Program-made: the position numbers and the translations under genes
Source of the DNA: Cellulomonas marina
GTDB taxonomy: Bacteria; Actinomycetota; Actinomycetes; Actinomycetales; Cellulomonadaceae
Reading direction: 5' to 3'
NCBI RefSeq assembly: GCF_900111925.1
Contig: NZ_FOKA01000016.1
Coordinates: 1-64,000 of the forward strand
Length of the DNA: 64,000 bases
Shown: positions 56,060 through 64,000 of the stretch, piece by piece
Layout of the letters: every line of letters starts with the position of its first letter
How positions within the stretch are numbered: position 1 is the first letter of the stretch
The notes under the pieces: generated by a model
Told to the model about the DNA's origin: nothing
Databases searched by the model: none
Seen by the model: the letters and a program-made list of their open reading frames with translations, nothing else

Positions 56060-56755
56060 GTGGACGGCGACCTGACCCTGCTGCTGGTGCTCGACCTCGT
56101 CGGCACCTTCGCGTTCGCGCTCAACGGCGCCCTGACGGCGGTGCGGGTGGCGCACGTCGACATCGTGGGCGTCGTCACGCTCGGGGTCATCACCGGGCTC
56201 GGCGGCGGGATCGTGCGGGACATCCTGCTCGGGGCCCTGCCGCCAGCCACCTTCGGCGACTGGCGCTACCTCGCCGTCGCCGCCGCGGGCGGGCTGCTGG
56301 CGTTCTGGTTCGGGCACCACCTGCACCGGCTCGCGGGGACCATCGCGGTGCTCGACGCCGCCGGCCTCAGCCTCTTCGCCGTGGCCGGCGCCGCGCGGGC
56401 GCTCGAGCTAGGCGCCGGGCCCGCGCAGGCGGTCATCCTCGGGGCGACGACCGCCGTCGGTGGCGGCACCCTGCGCGACGTGCTGCTGCGCCGGGTGCCG
56501 AGCGTCCTGACGAACGAGCTGTACGCGATCCCGGCCCTCGTCGGGGCGACGCTGGCCGTGCTGGCCGCGCGCGGCGGGGTCGAGGAGGTGCTGGGCGCGC
56601 CGGCCGCCGTCGGGGCGGCGGCCGCGTGCTTCGTCGTGCGTGTCGTCGGGATGCGGCTGGGGCTGGACGCTCCCCGCCCGCGGGCGCGGCCCTCGTGGCC
56701 CGACGGGGCGGGCGGGGACCCGGGCGACGAGGGCCCGCGGACGTCGACCGGCTGA
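56060..56755 (+). CDS. TRIC-like (UPF0126) membrane channel protein
   Basis: A 231-residue polytopic protein built from two inverted repeats of three membrane segments, each with a glycine-rich kink: ITGLGGGIVRDILLG (44-58) and TTAVGGGTLRDVLL (130-143). This is the prokaryotic TRIC family, homotrimeric cation channels. The last 35 residues are a polar tail. TAGACC at 56047-56052 ends 7 bp before the GTG, and no ribosome binding site is seen, so it is likely leaderless. Confidence 0.88.
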   Translation: MDGDLTLLLVLDLVGTFAFALNGALTAVRVAHVDIVGVVTLGVITGLGGGIVRDILLGALPPATFGDWRYLAVAAAGGLLAFWFGHHLHRLAGTIAVLDAAGLSLFAVAGAARALELGAGPAQAVILGATTAVGGGTLRDVLLRRVPSVLTNELYAIPALVGATLAVLAARGGVEEVLGAPAAVGAAAACFVVRVVGMRLGLDAPRPRARPSWPDGAGGDPGDEGPRTSTG

Positions 56756-56764
56756 GGAACGCCG

Positions 56765-57175
56765 TCAGCCGCCGGGGGCGAGGCCCGCGTACCACTCGGC
56801 GTAGACCGTCGTGCGGGCCAGGTGCTGCGTGAGGTCGGGAGCGCCGTCGTCCCACCACACCGGGCCGCGCTCCCCCAGCGCGACCTTGGCGGCGTCGACC
56901 CTGGCGCGGGCCGCCTCCCGTGCCGCGGGATCGCCCGCGCGCATCGCGGCACCCTTGGCCCGGCGGGCCGCCATGAGCTCGTGCGTGAGCTCCGCGCGAC
57001 GCCCCTCGTCGAGCGCGGGGTCCGAGCGCCGCCACAGCCGGCCGCGCACCACGAGGTAACGGCCGTCGGGGGTGACGGGCGGGCCGTCGCCTCTGGGGGG
57101 CTGCTCGTCCGGGCGCGCCTCGTCCGGGCGCGGCTCGTCCGGGCGCGGCTCGTCGGGGCGCGGCTCGTCGGGCAC
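56765..57175 (-). CDS. Conserved hypothetical with DEPRP repeats
   Basis: A 136-residue protein of unknown function. It starts with about four PDE(P/A)R pentapeptide repeats (residues 2-24), encoded by a 15-bp tandem DNA repeat. A conserved-looking core follows: TPDGRYLVVRGRLWRRSDP, an Arg/Ala-rich helix, and VALGERGPVWWDDGAPDLTQ. It is cytosolic, with no membrane segment. The GTG at 57175 lies within 2 bp of the hydrolase stop upstream, so the two are probably co-transcribed. Confidence 0.75.
   Translation of the reverse strand: MPDEPRPDEPRPDEPRPDEARPDEQPPRGDGPPVTPDGRYLVVRGRLWRRSDPALDEGRRAELTHELMAARRAKGAAMRAGDPAAREAARARVDAAKVALGERGPVWWDDGAPDLTQHLARTTVYAEWYAGLAPGG
57111..57170. repeat. 15-bp tandem repeat encoding DEPRP units
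   Basis: Four copies of a 15-bp unit (GGGCGCGGCTCGTCC with one or two changes) in frame with the 5' end of the hypothetical gene. The copy number could vary between strains. Confidence 0.8.
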
Positions 57176-57176
57176 G

Positions 57177-58094
57177 TCAGGGCACCGGCAGGGCCAGGCG
57201 CTGCTCCAGCCACCGCGCGCACGCGCCGAACCAGCCCGCGGCGACGTCGTCGACCTGGGTCGCGCTGCCCGCCGTCGCGGCCGTGGCGAGCGCGAGGCCG
57301 TGGCCGCCGCGCTCGTGGACGTGCAGCTCGAACGGCACGCCGGCGTCCGCGAGCGCGGCGGCGAACGCCAGGGAGTGCCGCGCGGGGACCAGGGCGTCCG
57401 CGGCGGTGTGCCAGAGGAAGCTGGGCGGGGTCGACGGACCGACGTGCCGCGCCGGGCTCAGCGCGAGCTCCGTGGCGGCGTCCGGCGTGGCCGTCCCGAG
57501 CAGCGCGACGTGGGCCGCGCGCATCACCTGCCGCACCCCCTCGTCGGCGGGCTCCACCCACTCCTCGAGGCGCACGTAGTCCGTGAGCGCGTAGCCGAGC
57601 ACCAGCGCGGCCGGCCGCAGCGCGGCCGCGTCCACCCCGAGGGCCTCCGTCAGCAGCGGGCGGTGCCAGTGCGTGCCGTACATCGCCGCGTTGTGCCCGC
57701 CGGCGGAGAACCCGCACAGCGCCAGGCGGTCGGGGTCGAGGTGCCACCCCGCCGCCCGCTCCTTGATGCGCAGCACCGCCAGCGCCACGTCCCGCAGGGG
57801 GCCCGGGTGCCGGCAGTGGTCCTTCGGCTCGACGACCGTCGCGGGGTCGACGCCGGAGGGGACGGCGCCGTACGTCGAGTAGCGCAGGACGAACGCGTGG
57901 TACCCCAGGGCGGCGAACGCGAGCGCGACGGGCTCGCCCTCGCGGTCGGAGCACCCGAGGTACGCGCCGCCCGGCAGCACCAGCACCGCGGGGCGCGGGG
58001 CCCCGGCCAGGAGCTCCGGGGAGTCGTCGAGGACGTAGGTGGTGAGCGTGACGTCGTCGCGGTCGTCGTGCAGCCGCAGCGTCTCGGTGCGCAT
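57177..58094 (-). CDS. Alpha/beta hydrolase (carbohydrate esterase-like)
   Basis: A 305-residue cytosolic alpha/beta hydrolase. The oxyanion strand is LVLPGGAYLGCSDREGEP at about 37-54, the nucleophile Ser is in CGFSAGGHNAA near residue 130, and the catalytic His is in ERGGHGLAL near the C-terminus. It resembles BD-FAE/acetyl-esterase-like enzymes that deacylate oligosaccharides. There is no signal peptide, so it acts inside the cell. It is followed within 2 bp by the repeat-bearing hypothetical. Its role with the ABC operon next door is possible but unproven. Confidence 0.87.
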   Translation of the reverse strand: MRTETLRLHDDRDDVTLTTYVLDDSPELLAGAPRPAVLVLPGGAYLGCSDREGEPVALAFAALGYHAFVLRYSTYGAVPSGVDPATVVEPKDHCRHPGPLRDVALAVLRIKERAAGWHLDPDRLALCGFSAGGHNAAMYGTHWHRPLLTEALGVDAAALRPAALVLGYALTDYVRLEEWVEPADEGVRQVMRAAHVALLGTATPDAATELALSPARHVGPSTPPSFLWHTAADALVPARHSLAFAAALADAGVPFELHVHERGGHGLALATAATAGSATQVDDVAAGWFGACARWLEQRLALPVP

Positions 58095-58115
58095 GGCGTC
58101 GATCCTGCCGGACGC

Positions 58116-58139
58116 GCCGCGCGGGGGGTCCCGCGCGGC
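58116..58139. terminator. Terminator of the second sugar ABC operon
   Basis: GCCGCGCGGG pairs with CCCGCGCGGC (58116-58125 with 58130-58139, 4-nt loop), about 50 bp past the last permease stop and just upstream of the hydrolase gene. Confidence 0.65.
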
Positions 58140-58190
58140 ACGCCGACGAGGTGCGACGACGAGGTGCGACGACGGCCGGTACGGGCGGCG

Positions 58191-59141
58191 TCAGCCCTTG
58201 ACCGACCCCGCGAGCAGCCCTCGGACGAAGTAGCGCTGCAGCGCGAGGAACACGACGACCGGGACCAGCATGGCGACGAACGCACCGGAGGACAGCAGGT
58301 GCCACGTCTCGCCACGGTCGCCGGCGAGGGTCGCGAGGCGCACGGTGAGCGGCGAGACCTGGCGCTGGGAGCCGAAGACGAGCGAGACGAGCAGGTCGTT
58401 CCACACCCAGAGGAACTGGAAGATCGCGAACGCCGCGACCGCCGGGACCAGCAGGGGCATGAGCACGCGGAAGAAGATCTGCACGTGCCCCGCGCCGTCG
58501 ACACGGGCCGCCTCCACCAGCGACGGCGGGATGTCCTTCATGAAGTTGTGCAGCAGGAAGATCGCCAGCGGCAGCGCGAAGATCGAGTGCGACAGCCACA
58601 CCGCCCAGAACGACCCCGCGAGGTCCCACCGCACGTACTGCGTGAGCAGCGGGATCATCGTGATCTGGATGGGGATGATCTGGAGCGCGAAGACCGCCAC
58701 GAAGAGGATGTTGCGGCCCTTGAACTCGATCCACGCGAAGGCGTAGGCCGCGAGCAGCGCGATGCTGATGGGGATGACCACCGCGGGGATCGTCACCACG
58801 ACGGAGTTCAGGACGTACTGCGCGAGCGGCTGGTCGCCCTCGAAGAGCACCTGCTGGTAGTTGTCGAGCGTCACGCGGGGGGCGCCGAAGAAGTTCCACC
58901 AGCCGTTGGCCCGGATGTCCTGGACCGGCCGGAACGACGTCACGAGCAGCCCGAAGGTCGGCACGGTCCACAGCACGGCGATCGCGATCGCGATGCCCGA
59001 GGCCCAGGGCGAGCTGAGCCGCCGGCGCGCGCGGTCGGCGCGGCGCCCGATGCCGGCGCGCAGCTCCGGGGCGCGGCCGCCGCCCGCCTCGCCCGTCGTC
59101 GCCGCGCCGAAGGCCTGCGGGGGTGCCGGGTTCGTGGTCAT
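58191..59141 (-). CDS. Sugar ABC transporter permease (MalG type)
   Basis: A 316-residue permease with six hydrophobic segments after a Pro/Ala/Arg-rich N-terminus (about 1-45). The EAA loop is SLVEAARVDGAGHVQIFFRV at about 212-231. It is the last gene of the SBP-MalF-MalG operon. The ATG at 59141 has a perfect GGAGG site and overlaps the MalF stop by 4 bp. No ATPase gene is nearby. Confidence 0.93.
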   Translation of the reverse strand: MTTNPAPPQAFGAATTGEAGGGRAPELRAGIGRRADRARRRLSSPWASGIAIAIAVLWTVPTFGLLVTSFRPVQDIRANGWWNFFGAPRVTLDNYQQVLFEGDQPLAQYVLNSVVVTIPAVVIPISIALLAAYAFAWIEFKGRNILFVAVFALQIIPIQITMIPLLTQYVRWDLAGSFWAVWLSHSIFALPLAIFLLHNFMKDIPPSLVEAARVDGAGHVQIFFRVLMPLLVPAVAAFAIFQFLWVWNDLLVSLVFGSQRQVSPLTVRLATLAGDRGETWHLLSSGAFVAMLVPVVVFLALQRYFVRGLLAGSVKG

Positions 59142-60169
59142 CGGATCTCCTCCGAGAGGCGCAGCTGACGGACGTTGTAGACCACGACGGGGATGACGAT
59201 GAGGAAGAGGATCACGGCCAGCGCCGCGCCCATCCCGGCGTTCCCCTGCACGAAGCTCTGGGCGTAGAACTCGTTGGCGACGACGGACGTGCCGAAGTTG
59301 CCGCCCGTCATCGTCCGGACGATGTCGAAGACCTTGAGCGTCGTCATGGCGATGGTCGTGACGACCACGACGAGGGCGGGCCGGATGCTCGGCACGGTGA
59401 TGTACCGGAACATCTCCAGGCCCTTGAGCCCGTCGAGCGTGGCGGCCTCGACGATGTCGTCGGGGATCGCCTTGATCGCCGCGGACAGGATGGTCATCGC
59501 GAAGCCCGCCTGGATCCAGATGAGCACCGCGATGAGGAAGACGTTGTTCAGCGGCTGGTCGACGAGGAACTGGTACGGGTCGAGCCCCAGCCAGACGAGC
59601 AGCTGGTTGGCCAGGCCCGTCTGCGCCCGCGAGGCGTCCCGGTACTCGTAGACGAAGCGCCAGATGATCGAGGCCCCGACCAGCGAGATCGCCATCGGCA
59701 GGAAGATCAGGGCCTTGGCGACCTTCTCGAACCGCGTCCGGTCGACGACGACCGCGTAGACGAGCCCGATGAACGTGGCCAGCGTCGGCACCAGCAGCAC
59801 CCACAGCGCCGTGTTGCGCAGGACCACCTGGAAGGACTCCTGCGTGAAGGCTGTGACGTAGTTGTCCAGCCCGACGAACTCCGTGCCGTTGCGGTTGAAG
59901 AAGGACCCGTAGGTGGTGCGCAGCGCGGGGTAGACCAGCCCGAACGCGAGCGCGAGCAGCGCCGGCCCGGCGAAGGCGGCGGTGACCGCCCACGACGGCA
60001 CGCGCTTCGGCCGGTCGACGGCCAGGAGGACCGCGCCCATGACCGCGACGAACAGCAGGATCGCCACGAGCATGAGCGCGAGCTTGTGCCCCGGCGTCTC
60101 GGCGTCCAGCAGGAAGTCCTTGGTGATGCCCCAGAAGTAGCCGACCCACAACCCGATGTTCTCGACCAT
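59138..60169 (-). CDS. Sugar ABC transporter permease (MalF type)
   Basis: A 343-residue permease. Two N-terminal hydrophobic segments (about 5-20 and 30-50) precede the usual six, giving a probable eight. The EAA loop is DIVEAATLDGLKGLEMFRYI at about 224-243. The ATG at 60169 follows GGAGGCGTGC. The 112-bp gap to the binding-protein gene holds two stable hairpins. Confidence 0.92.
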   Translation of the reverse strand: MVENIGLWVGYFWGITKDFLLDAETPGHKLALMLVAILLFVAVMGAVLLAVDRPKRVPSWAVTAAFAGPALLALAFGLVYPALRTTYGSFFNRNGTEFVGLDNYVTAFTQESFQVVLRNTALWVLLVPTLATFIGLVYAVVVDRTRFEKVAKALIFLPMAISLVGASIIWRFVYEYRDASRAQTGLANQLLVWLGLDPYQFLVDQPLNNVFLIAVLIWIQAGFAMTILSAAIKAIPDDIVEAATLDGLKGLEMFRYITVPSIRPALVVVVTTIAMTTLKVFDIVRTMTGGNFGTSVVANEFYAQSFVQGNAGMGAALAVILFLIVIPVVVYNVRQLRLSEEIR

Positions 60170-60187
60170 GCACGCCTCCGCGCTCCG

Positions 60188-60268
60188 GGGGACGCGACGG
60201 CGTGCCGCCGCGTCCCCGACGATCAGGACCCCGTCGGACGGCGGGGGCCGGGACGTCCCGACCCCCGC
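60188..60268 (-). repeat. Two intercistronic hairpins between SBP and MalF genes
   Basis: Hairpin 1 is GGGGACGCG/CGCGTCCCC (60188-60196 with 60209-60217). Hairpin 2 is GCGGGGG-C-CGGG/CCCG-A-CCCCCGC (60241-60268, one mismatch). Such structures often protect the upstream cistron or reduce readthrough, so that binding protein exceeds permease. Confidence 0.65.
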
Positions 60269-60281
60269 CGCCAACGGTGCG

Positions 60282-61691
60282 TCAGCTGGCGGGCCAGGAG
60301 CCCTCGATGTCGGAGAGCACCTGCTCCGAGCTCGTGCTCGGGTCGCTGAGCCAGTTCGTCATGCCGGTCCAGAACGAGCCGGCACCCACCGGCCCGGGCA
60401 TGAGGTCGGACGCGTCGAACCGGAACGTGTACTCGTCGCTCGCGAGGATCTCGCTGGCGAGCCGGTCGATCGGCGACTGCAGCAGCTCGACGTCCAGGCC
60501 GCTGTTGGCGGAGACCCAGCCGGCGTTGCTGACCTCGGCCTTGTCGTTGGCCCACACGTCGCTGGCGAGGAAGGCGTGGAAGGCCTGGACCTCGGGACGC
60601 TCCTCGAAGGAGACGACGAACTCGCCGCCACCGAGCATCGGCTTCTCGTCGGCCGTGGCGCCCGGCAGGTAGAAGGCGAAGACGTCGCCGTCCTCGGCGA
60701 TCTCGACGCCCTCCTGCGCCTGCTGCCAGTTCACGCCGTAGAAGTTGGCGGCGCGGTGCATCCAGCAGGAGCCGTCGAGGATCGGGAAGCCGCCCGCGTC
60801 CCACGCGGTCGTCGCGATGCTCGAGACGTCGCCGAGACCGCCGTTGACGTAGTCCGGGTTGCGCAGGATCTCGCCCGCGGTGTCCAGCGCCTCGACGACC
60901 TGCGGGTCGTCGAAGGGGATCTCGTGCGTGTACCACTGGTCGTAGACGTCCGGGCCGGCGGTGCGCAGGACCACGTCCTCGAGCCAGTCGGTGGCCGGCC
61001 AGCCCGTCGCGTCACCCGAGGCGATGCCGACGCACCACGGCTTGGTGTCGGGGTGCTCGGCCACGATCCGGTCGGACAGGGCGATGAGCTCGTCCCAGGT
61101 CGTGGGGATCTCGTAGCCCGCCTCGGCGAACATGCTCGGGGAGTACCAGACGAAGGACTTCGCGTTGGCGCCGAGGGGCGAGCCGTACAGCGTGCCGTCG
61201 ACCGTGCCGTACTCGCGCCACTCCTCGGTGAAGAACTCGTCGACGTTGGCCGCGACCTCCTCGGACGCCGGGAGGATGGCGTCGGGGAAGTCCTTGACGA
61301 GGCGCTGCAGCAGGCCGGGCTGCGGGATGTACGCGATGTCGGGCGCGCTGCCGGACTGGATCCGCACGGCGATCTGGGCCTCGAACTCGTCGTTGGCCTC
61401 GTAGACGATGTCGGTGCCGGTGCAGCGCTCGTACTCCTCGTACGACGCCTCCTGCGCGGTCGCCTCGTCGCCGGTGATGGTGGTGTAGACGGAGACCTCG
61501 GTGTCCTGGAGGTCGCCCATCTCGATGAACGGGGCGTAGTCCTCGCAGCCCTCCGCGACCTCGCCGCCGCCACCGCCCTCGCCGCCGCCGCCCTCCGAGG
61601 GGGGCGGCGTGCACGCCGCCAGGACCGCGGCCAGGGCGGCCGTGCCGGCCATCGTGGCCGCGAGCCCCCGGCCCCTGCTGATGCTGCTCAT
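60282..61691 (-). CDS. Sugar-binding lipoprotein of the second ABC transporter
   Basis: A 469-residue family 1 solute-binding protein. The signal has Arg6 and Arg8, a hydrophobic core and a lipobox VLAACT with Cys27, then a Gly/Glu-rich linker (PSEGGGGEGGGGGEV). The rest fits alpha-glucoside-type binding proteins (DTKPWCVGIASGDATGWPAT, SCWMHRAANFYG). The ATG at 61691 has a GGAGGTACTCGC site. A LacI-type operator lies about 95 bp upstream. Confidence 0.92.
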   Translation of the reverse strand: MSSISRGRGLAATMAGTAALAAVLAACTPPPSEGGGGEGGGGGEVAEGCEDYAPFIEMGDLQDTEVSVYTTITGDEATAQEASYEEYERCTGTDIVYEANDEFEAQIAVRIQSGSAPDIAYIPQPGLLQRLVKDFPDAILPASEEVAANVDEFFTEEWREYGTVDGTLYGSPLGANAKSFVWYSPSMFAEAGYEIPTTWDELIALSDRIVAEHPDTKPWCVGIASGDATGWPATDWLEDVVLRTAGPDVYDQWYTHEIPFDDPQVVEALDTAGEILRNPDYVNGGLGDVSSIATTAWDAGGFPILDGSCWMHRAANFYGVNWQQAQEGVEIAEDGDVFAFYLPGATADEKPMLGGGEFVVSFEERPEVQAFHAFLASDVWANDKAEVSNAGWVSANSGLDVELLQSPIDRLASEILASDEYTFRFDASDLMPGPVGAGSFWTGMTNWLSDPSTSSEQVLSDIEGSWPAS

Positions 61692-61785
61692 GCGAGTACC
61701 TCCACGTCGACGTGGGGACGGGTACGCCCCTGAGCCCTCTGCGGCGACCACGTCCTGTTCGAGCCACCGTGCCGGGCACCTCACA

Positions 61786-61799
61786 TGGAAGCGTTGCCA
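61786..61799. promoter_or_regulatory. LacI-type operator upstream of the second sugar operon
   Basis: TGGAAGCGTTGCCA is an imperfect palindrome with a central CG step, like LacI-family sites of the TGGNAACGNTNCCA kind. No lacI gene is in the window. Confidence 0.5.
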
Positions 61800-61888
61800 T
61801 CTCGCACAGGCAAGCCACAAAGCCGACTTCTCCGGCATCGGGTGCGTCACGATGTGGTCACGGCCGGGCGGTCGCCCCGAGGAACGCG

Positions 61889-61920
61889 AGAAGGGCCGGA
61901 CCCCGAGGTCCGGCCCTTCT
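61889..61920. terminator. tRNA-Leu terminator
   Basis: A perfect 14-bp stem (61889-61902 with 61907-61920) and a 4-nt loop, 6 bp past the tRNA-Leu 3' end. Confidence 0.8.
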
Positions 61921-61926
61921 GCTCTG

Positions 61927-62009
61927 TGCGCGAGGGGGGACTTGAACCCCCACGCCCTTACGGGCACTGGCACCTGAAGCCAGCGCGTCTGCCATTTCGC
62001 CACTCGCGC
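61927..62009 (-). tRNA. tRNA-Leu (anticodon CAG)
   Basis: An 83-nt class II tRNA. The acceptor GCGCGAG (ending at 62009) pairs with CTCGCGC, the anticodon loop CTTCAGG gives CAG, a long variable arm (TGCCCGTAAGGGCG) follows, and the T-arm is GGGGGTTCAAGTCCCCC. CCA is not encoded. Confidence 0.97.
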
Positions 62010-62258
62010 GCGACGTAGAACGCTAGCACGGTCCCGCGGGTGGTCCGGACACCCGCCGGGGTCGTCACGTGGCTCGTCACGGGCTGGTCACGGGCTCCGC
62101 ACCTGCGGGGGGACGCCGTCGGGCCGTCCCCAGCCCCGCTCACCCGGCCGTGTGCCACGGCCCGGACCCCTCCCGACCGGGCCGGTGGCTACGATCGACG
62201 ACGCGGACGCGTGCCCCGACCACCGGCGGCACCGACGCGACGGACGGAGGGAGGTCGG

Positions 62259-62960
62259 ATGGGCATCCTCGACAGGATCGAGAAGGGCGTGGAACGCGCC
62301 ATGAACAACGTCCGCTCCTTCCGCGGCGAGCTCAAGCCGGTCCAGCTCGTCGACGCGCTGCGCCGCGAGATGGACGACCGGGCGATGGTCGTCGGCCGGG
62401 ACCGCACCGTCGCACCGAACGAGTACGACATCACGCTGTCGACGCCGGACTACGACCTCGTCGAGTCGTGGGGGGCCGAGGCCATGGCGGACGAGCTCGC
62501 GGCGACGGCCACGGACCACGCGGCCAGCCAGCAGTACGCCTTCGTCGGGCCCGTGAGCGTGCGCTTCACGGAGGACGTCGACCTCGAGGCCGGCCGCTTC
62601 ACCGTGTCCTCCTCCTCCGTGCGGGGTGCGGTGGCCCCGGCGACGACCGCGTCGCCCAGCCCGCGGCACCCGCTCGTCGACATCGACGGCCAGCGCTACA
62701 TCCTCACCGGGCCCGTCACCGTCATCGGCCGGGGCTCGGAGGCGGACATCGTCGTCGACGACCCCGGGGTCAGCCGCAAGCACCTCGAGATCCGGGTGAC
62801 GCCCGACGGCGTCATCGCCACCGACCTGGGATCCACCAACGGGCTCCTCGTCGAGGGCCACCAGGTCCCCGCCGCGACGCTGCTGGACGGGAACACGCTC
62901 ACGATCGGCCGGACGCGCATCCTGTTCTCCACGGGTGCGGACGAGGACGCCGACGCGTGA
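62259..62960 (+). CDS. fhaA: FhaA-like protein (DUF3662 + FHA)
   Basis: A 233-residue signalling scaffold. The N-terminal DUF3662 domain (about 1-115) begins MGILDRIEKGVERAMNNVRS. The C-terminal FHA domain (about 142-228) has the phosphothreonine-binding GRGSEADI, SRKHLEI and GSTNG elements. In mycobacteria FhaA binds phosphorylated targets of PknB, including the peptidoglycan precursor pathway. The ATG has a GGAGGGAGG site. It is the first gene of fhaA-fhaB-pstP. Confidence 0.93.
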   Translation: MGILDRIEKGVERAMNNVRSFRGELKPVQLVDALRREMDDRAMVVGRDRTVAPNEYDITLSTPDYDLVESWGAEAMADELAATATDHAASQQYAFVGPVSVRFTEDVDLEAGRFTVSSSSVRGAVAPATTASPSPRHPLVDIDGQRYILTGPVTVIGRGSEADIVVDDPGVSRKHLEIRVTPDGVIATDLGSTNGLLVEGHQVPAATLLDGNTLTIGRTRILFSTGADEDADA

Positions 62961-62969
62961 CGGCGGCGC

Positions 62970-63512
62970 ATGAGTGAGCTGACCGTCGCGCTGCTGCGGC
63001 TGGGGTACCTCGCGCTGCTGTGGCTGCTGGTGCTGGCCGCGATCGGCGTGCTGCGCCGCGACCTGTACGGCACGCGCATCGTGCAGCGCGGCCTGCCCGG
63101 GCGCGGCCGGCGGGAGGCCCCGCGCGGCGCCGCGGCCACGGCCGGGGCGGCCGGCGGCACGGGTGCGGCGCCCGAGCCGCGTGCGGAGGCCCGTCCCGAG
63201 CGGCGCAGCGGCCGCTCCTCGGGCCCGTCGCGGCTCGTGGTGACCGAGGGCCCGCTGCGCGGAACGACCATGCCGCTGAGCACGTCGTCGGTGCTCGTCG
63301 GCCGGTCCCCCAGCTGCACGCTCGTCCTCGACGACGACTACTCCTCCTCACGGCACGCCCGGATCTTCCCGCAGGACGGCGGCTGGTGGGTCGAAGACCT
63401 CGGCTCCACCAACGGCACCTTCGTCGACGAGCAGCGCGTCGTCGAGCCCGTGCCGCTGCCGACGGGCACACCGGTCCGGGTCGGCCAGAGCATCATCGAG
63501 CTGCAGAGGTAG
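62970..63512 (+). CDS. fhaB: FhaB-like protein (membrane-anchored FHA)
   Basis: A 180-residue protein. One N-terminal membrane segment (about 5-27, LTVALLRLGYLALLWLLVLA) is followed by an Ala/Gly/Arg-rich linker and an FHA domain (about 93-178) with GRSPSCTLV, SSRHARI and GSTNGTFV. The mycobacterial counterpart (FipA-interacting/FhaB) links kinase signalling to cell division. It starts 9 bp after fhaA and ends 4 bp before the phosphatase gene. Confidence 0.93.
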   Translation: MSELTVALLRLGYLALLWLLVLAAIGVLRRDLYGTRIVQRGLPGRGRREAPRGAAATAGAAGGTGAAPEPRAEARPERRSGRSSGPSRLVVTEGPLRGTTMPLSTSSVLVGRSPSCTLVLDDDYSSSRHARIFPQDGGWWVEDLGSTNGTFVDEQRVVEPVPLPTGTPVRVGQSIIELQR

Positions 63513-63516
63513 CCCG

Positions 63517-64000
63517 GTGGCCGTCGCCCTGCGCTACGCCGCCCGCTCCGACGTGGGCCTCGTGCGCGCCAACAACCAGGACTCCGCCTACGCCGGGCCG
63601 CACCTGCTCGTCGTCGCGGACGGCATGGGCGGGCACGCGGGCGGCGACGTCGCCTCCTCGGTCGCGGTCGCGGCGCTCGTCCCCCTCGACGACGAGGCGC
63701 ACGGTCCCGACGACGCGCTGCACGAGCTCGAGGACGCCCTGGAGGTCGCGCGCGAGGAGATCATCGCCCGCTCCGACGCCGACCCGACGCTGGCCGGCAT
63801 GGGCACCACCGTCACGGCGATCCTGCGGACGGGCAACAAGCTGGCGATGCTGCACCTCGGCGACTCGCGCGGGTACCTGCTGCGCGGGGGCGTGCTCACG
63901 CAGGTCACGGCCGACCACACGTACGTCCAGCACCTCGTCGACACGGGCCGCATCACCGCCGAGGAGGCGGAGACGCACCCGCAGCGGTCGGTCGTCATGC
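63517..64000 (+). CDS. pstP: PP2C-type Ser/Thr phosphatase PstP (N-terminal part)
   Basis: The first 161 codons of a PP2C-family phosphatase, cut by the window end. It starts at GTG (AVALRYAARSDVGLVRANNQD). The metal-binding motif is VVADGMGGHAGGD with Asp35, and the central motif is GTTVTA followed by LGDSRGYLLR. In relatives PstP reverses PknA/PknB phosphorylation. rodA, pbpA, pknA and pknB are expected just beyond the window, from gene order in other actinobacteria. Confidence 0.94.
   Translation, partial: MAVALRYAARSDVGLVRANNQDSAYAGPHLLVVADGMGGHAGGDVASSVAVAALVPLDDEAHGPDDALHELEDALEVAREEIIARSDADPTLAGMGTTVTAILRTGNKLAMLHLGDSRGYLLRGGVLTQVTADHTYVQHLVDTGRITAEEAETHPQRSVVM

Noticed and set aside
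58145..58173. Short direct repeat GACGAGGTGCGAC in the hydrolase-permease gap
   Set aside because: Only two copies in 30 bp of GC-rich DNA between a terminator and a stop codon; could easily be chance.

Overview
This is a high-GC chromosomal segment of an actinobacterium, spanning its replication origin. Gene content and order suggest Micrococcales, probably a Cellulomonas-like organism: dnaA-dnaN-gnd-recF-DUF721-gyrB-gyrA-DUF3566-tRNA-Ile-DLW39-tRNA-Ala on one side of oriC, rpmH-rnpA-yidD-yidC-jag-rsmG on the other, plus secreted CE1-type esterases and sugar ABC operons. The taxonomic call is an inference; no 16S gene is present.

Layout. 1-2.9 kb: a metQNI methionine importer (minus strand) behind a promoter and an 11-residue, three-cysteine leader ORF. 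3.2-8.0 kb: NCS2 permease, DUF3140 protein, NarL-type two-component system, LOV-GGDEF protein. 8.2-21.3 kb: the origin block, with oriC between dnaN and dnaA. 21.3-25.0 kb: rpmH to rsmG. After rsmG, where actinobacteria normally carry parAB, there is instead a divergent methionine aminopeptidase/XRE regulator pair and about 2.5 kb of apparently non-coding DNA with four near-consensus parS sites. An IS256-family element (28.55-29.96 kb) follows and truncates a hipBA toxin-antitoxin locus; hipB is intact and only about 60 codons of hipA remain.

30.5-37.8 kb holds metabolic genes: ACT protein, malate/lactate dehydrogenase-like protein, aminotransferase, low-molecular-weight phosphatase, a second methionine aminopeptidase, glycerophosphodiester phosphodiesterase, F420/NADP-type reductase, P1 peptidase. 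The second aminopeptidase has an unusual leader with a promoter, a 12-codon ORF and a three-way-junction RNA. 37.8-42.3 kb: two secreted CE1-like esterases, one a tandem in which the first catalytic domain has lost its nucleophile and histidine. 42.4-45.7 kb: LLM oxidoreductase, GNAT, quinone reductase and its divergent MarR regulator.

45.7-53.1 kb is one overlapping operon for uptake and hydrolysis of a galactoside (SBP, two permeases, GH35 beta-galactosidase, ROK repressor), with operator-like repeats in front. 53.3-58.1 kb holds DUF1810, an asparagine-synthase-like gene with an in-frame loss of its ATP-binding core, DUF1028, a TRIC-like channel, a repeat-bearing hypothetical and an alpha/beta hydrolase. 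58.2-61.7 kb is a second sugar ABC operon. 61.9-64 kb: tRNA-Leu and the start of the fhaA-fhaB-pstP cell-wall/division signalling cluster, cut by the window end.

The best candidates for undescribed biology are the structured leader of the second methionine aminopeptidase gene, the parS cluster without adjacent parAB, the core-deleted asparagine-synthase-like protein and the pseudoesterase-esterase tandem.
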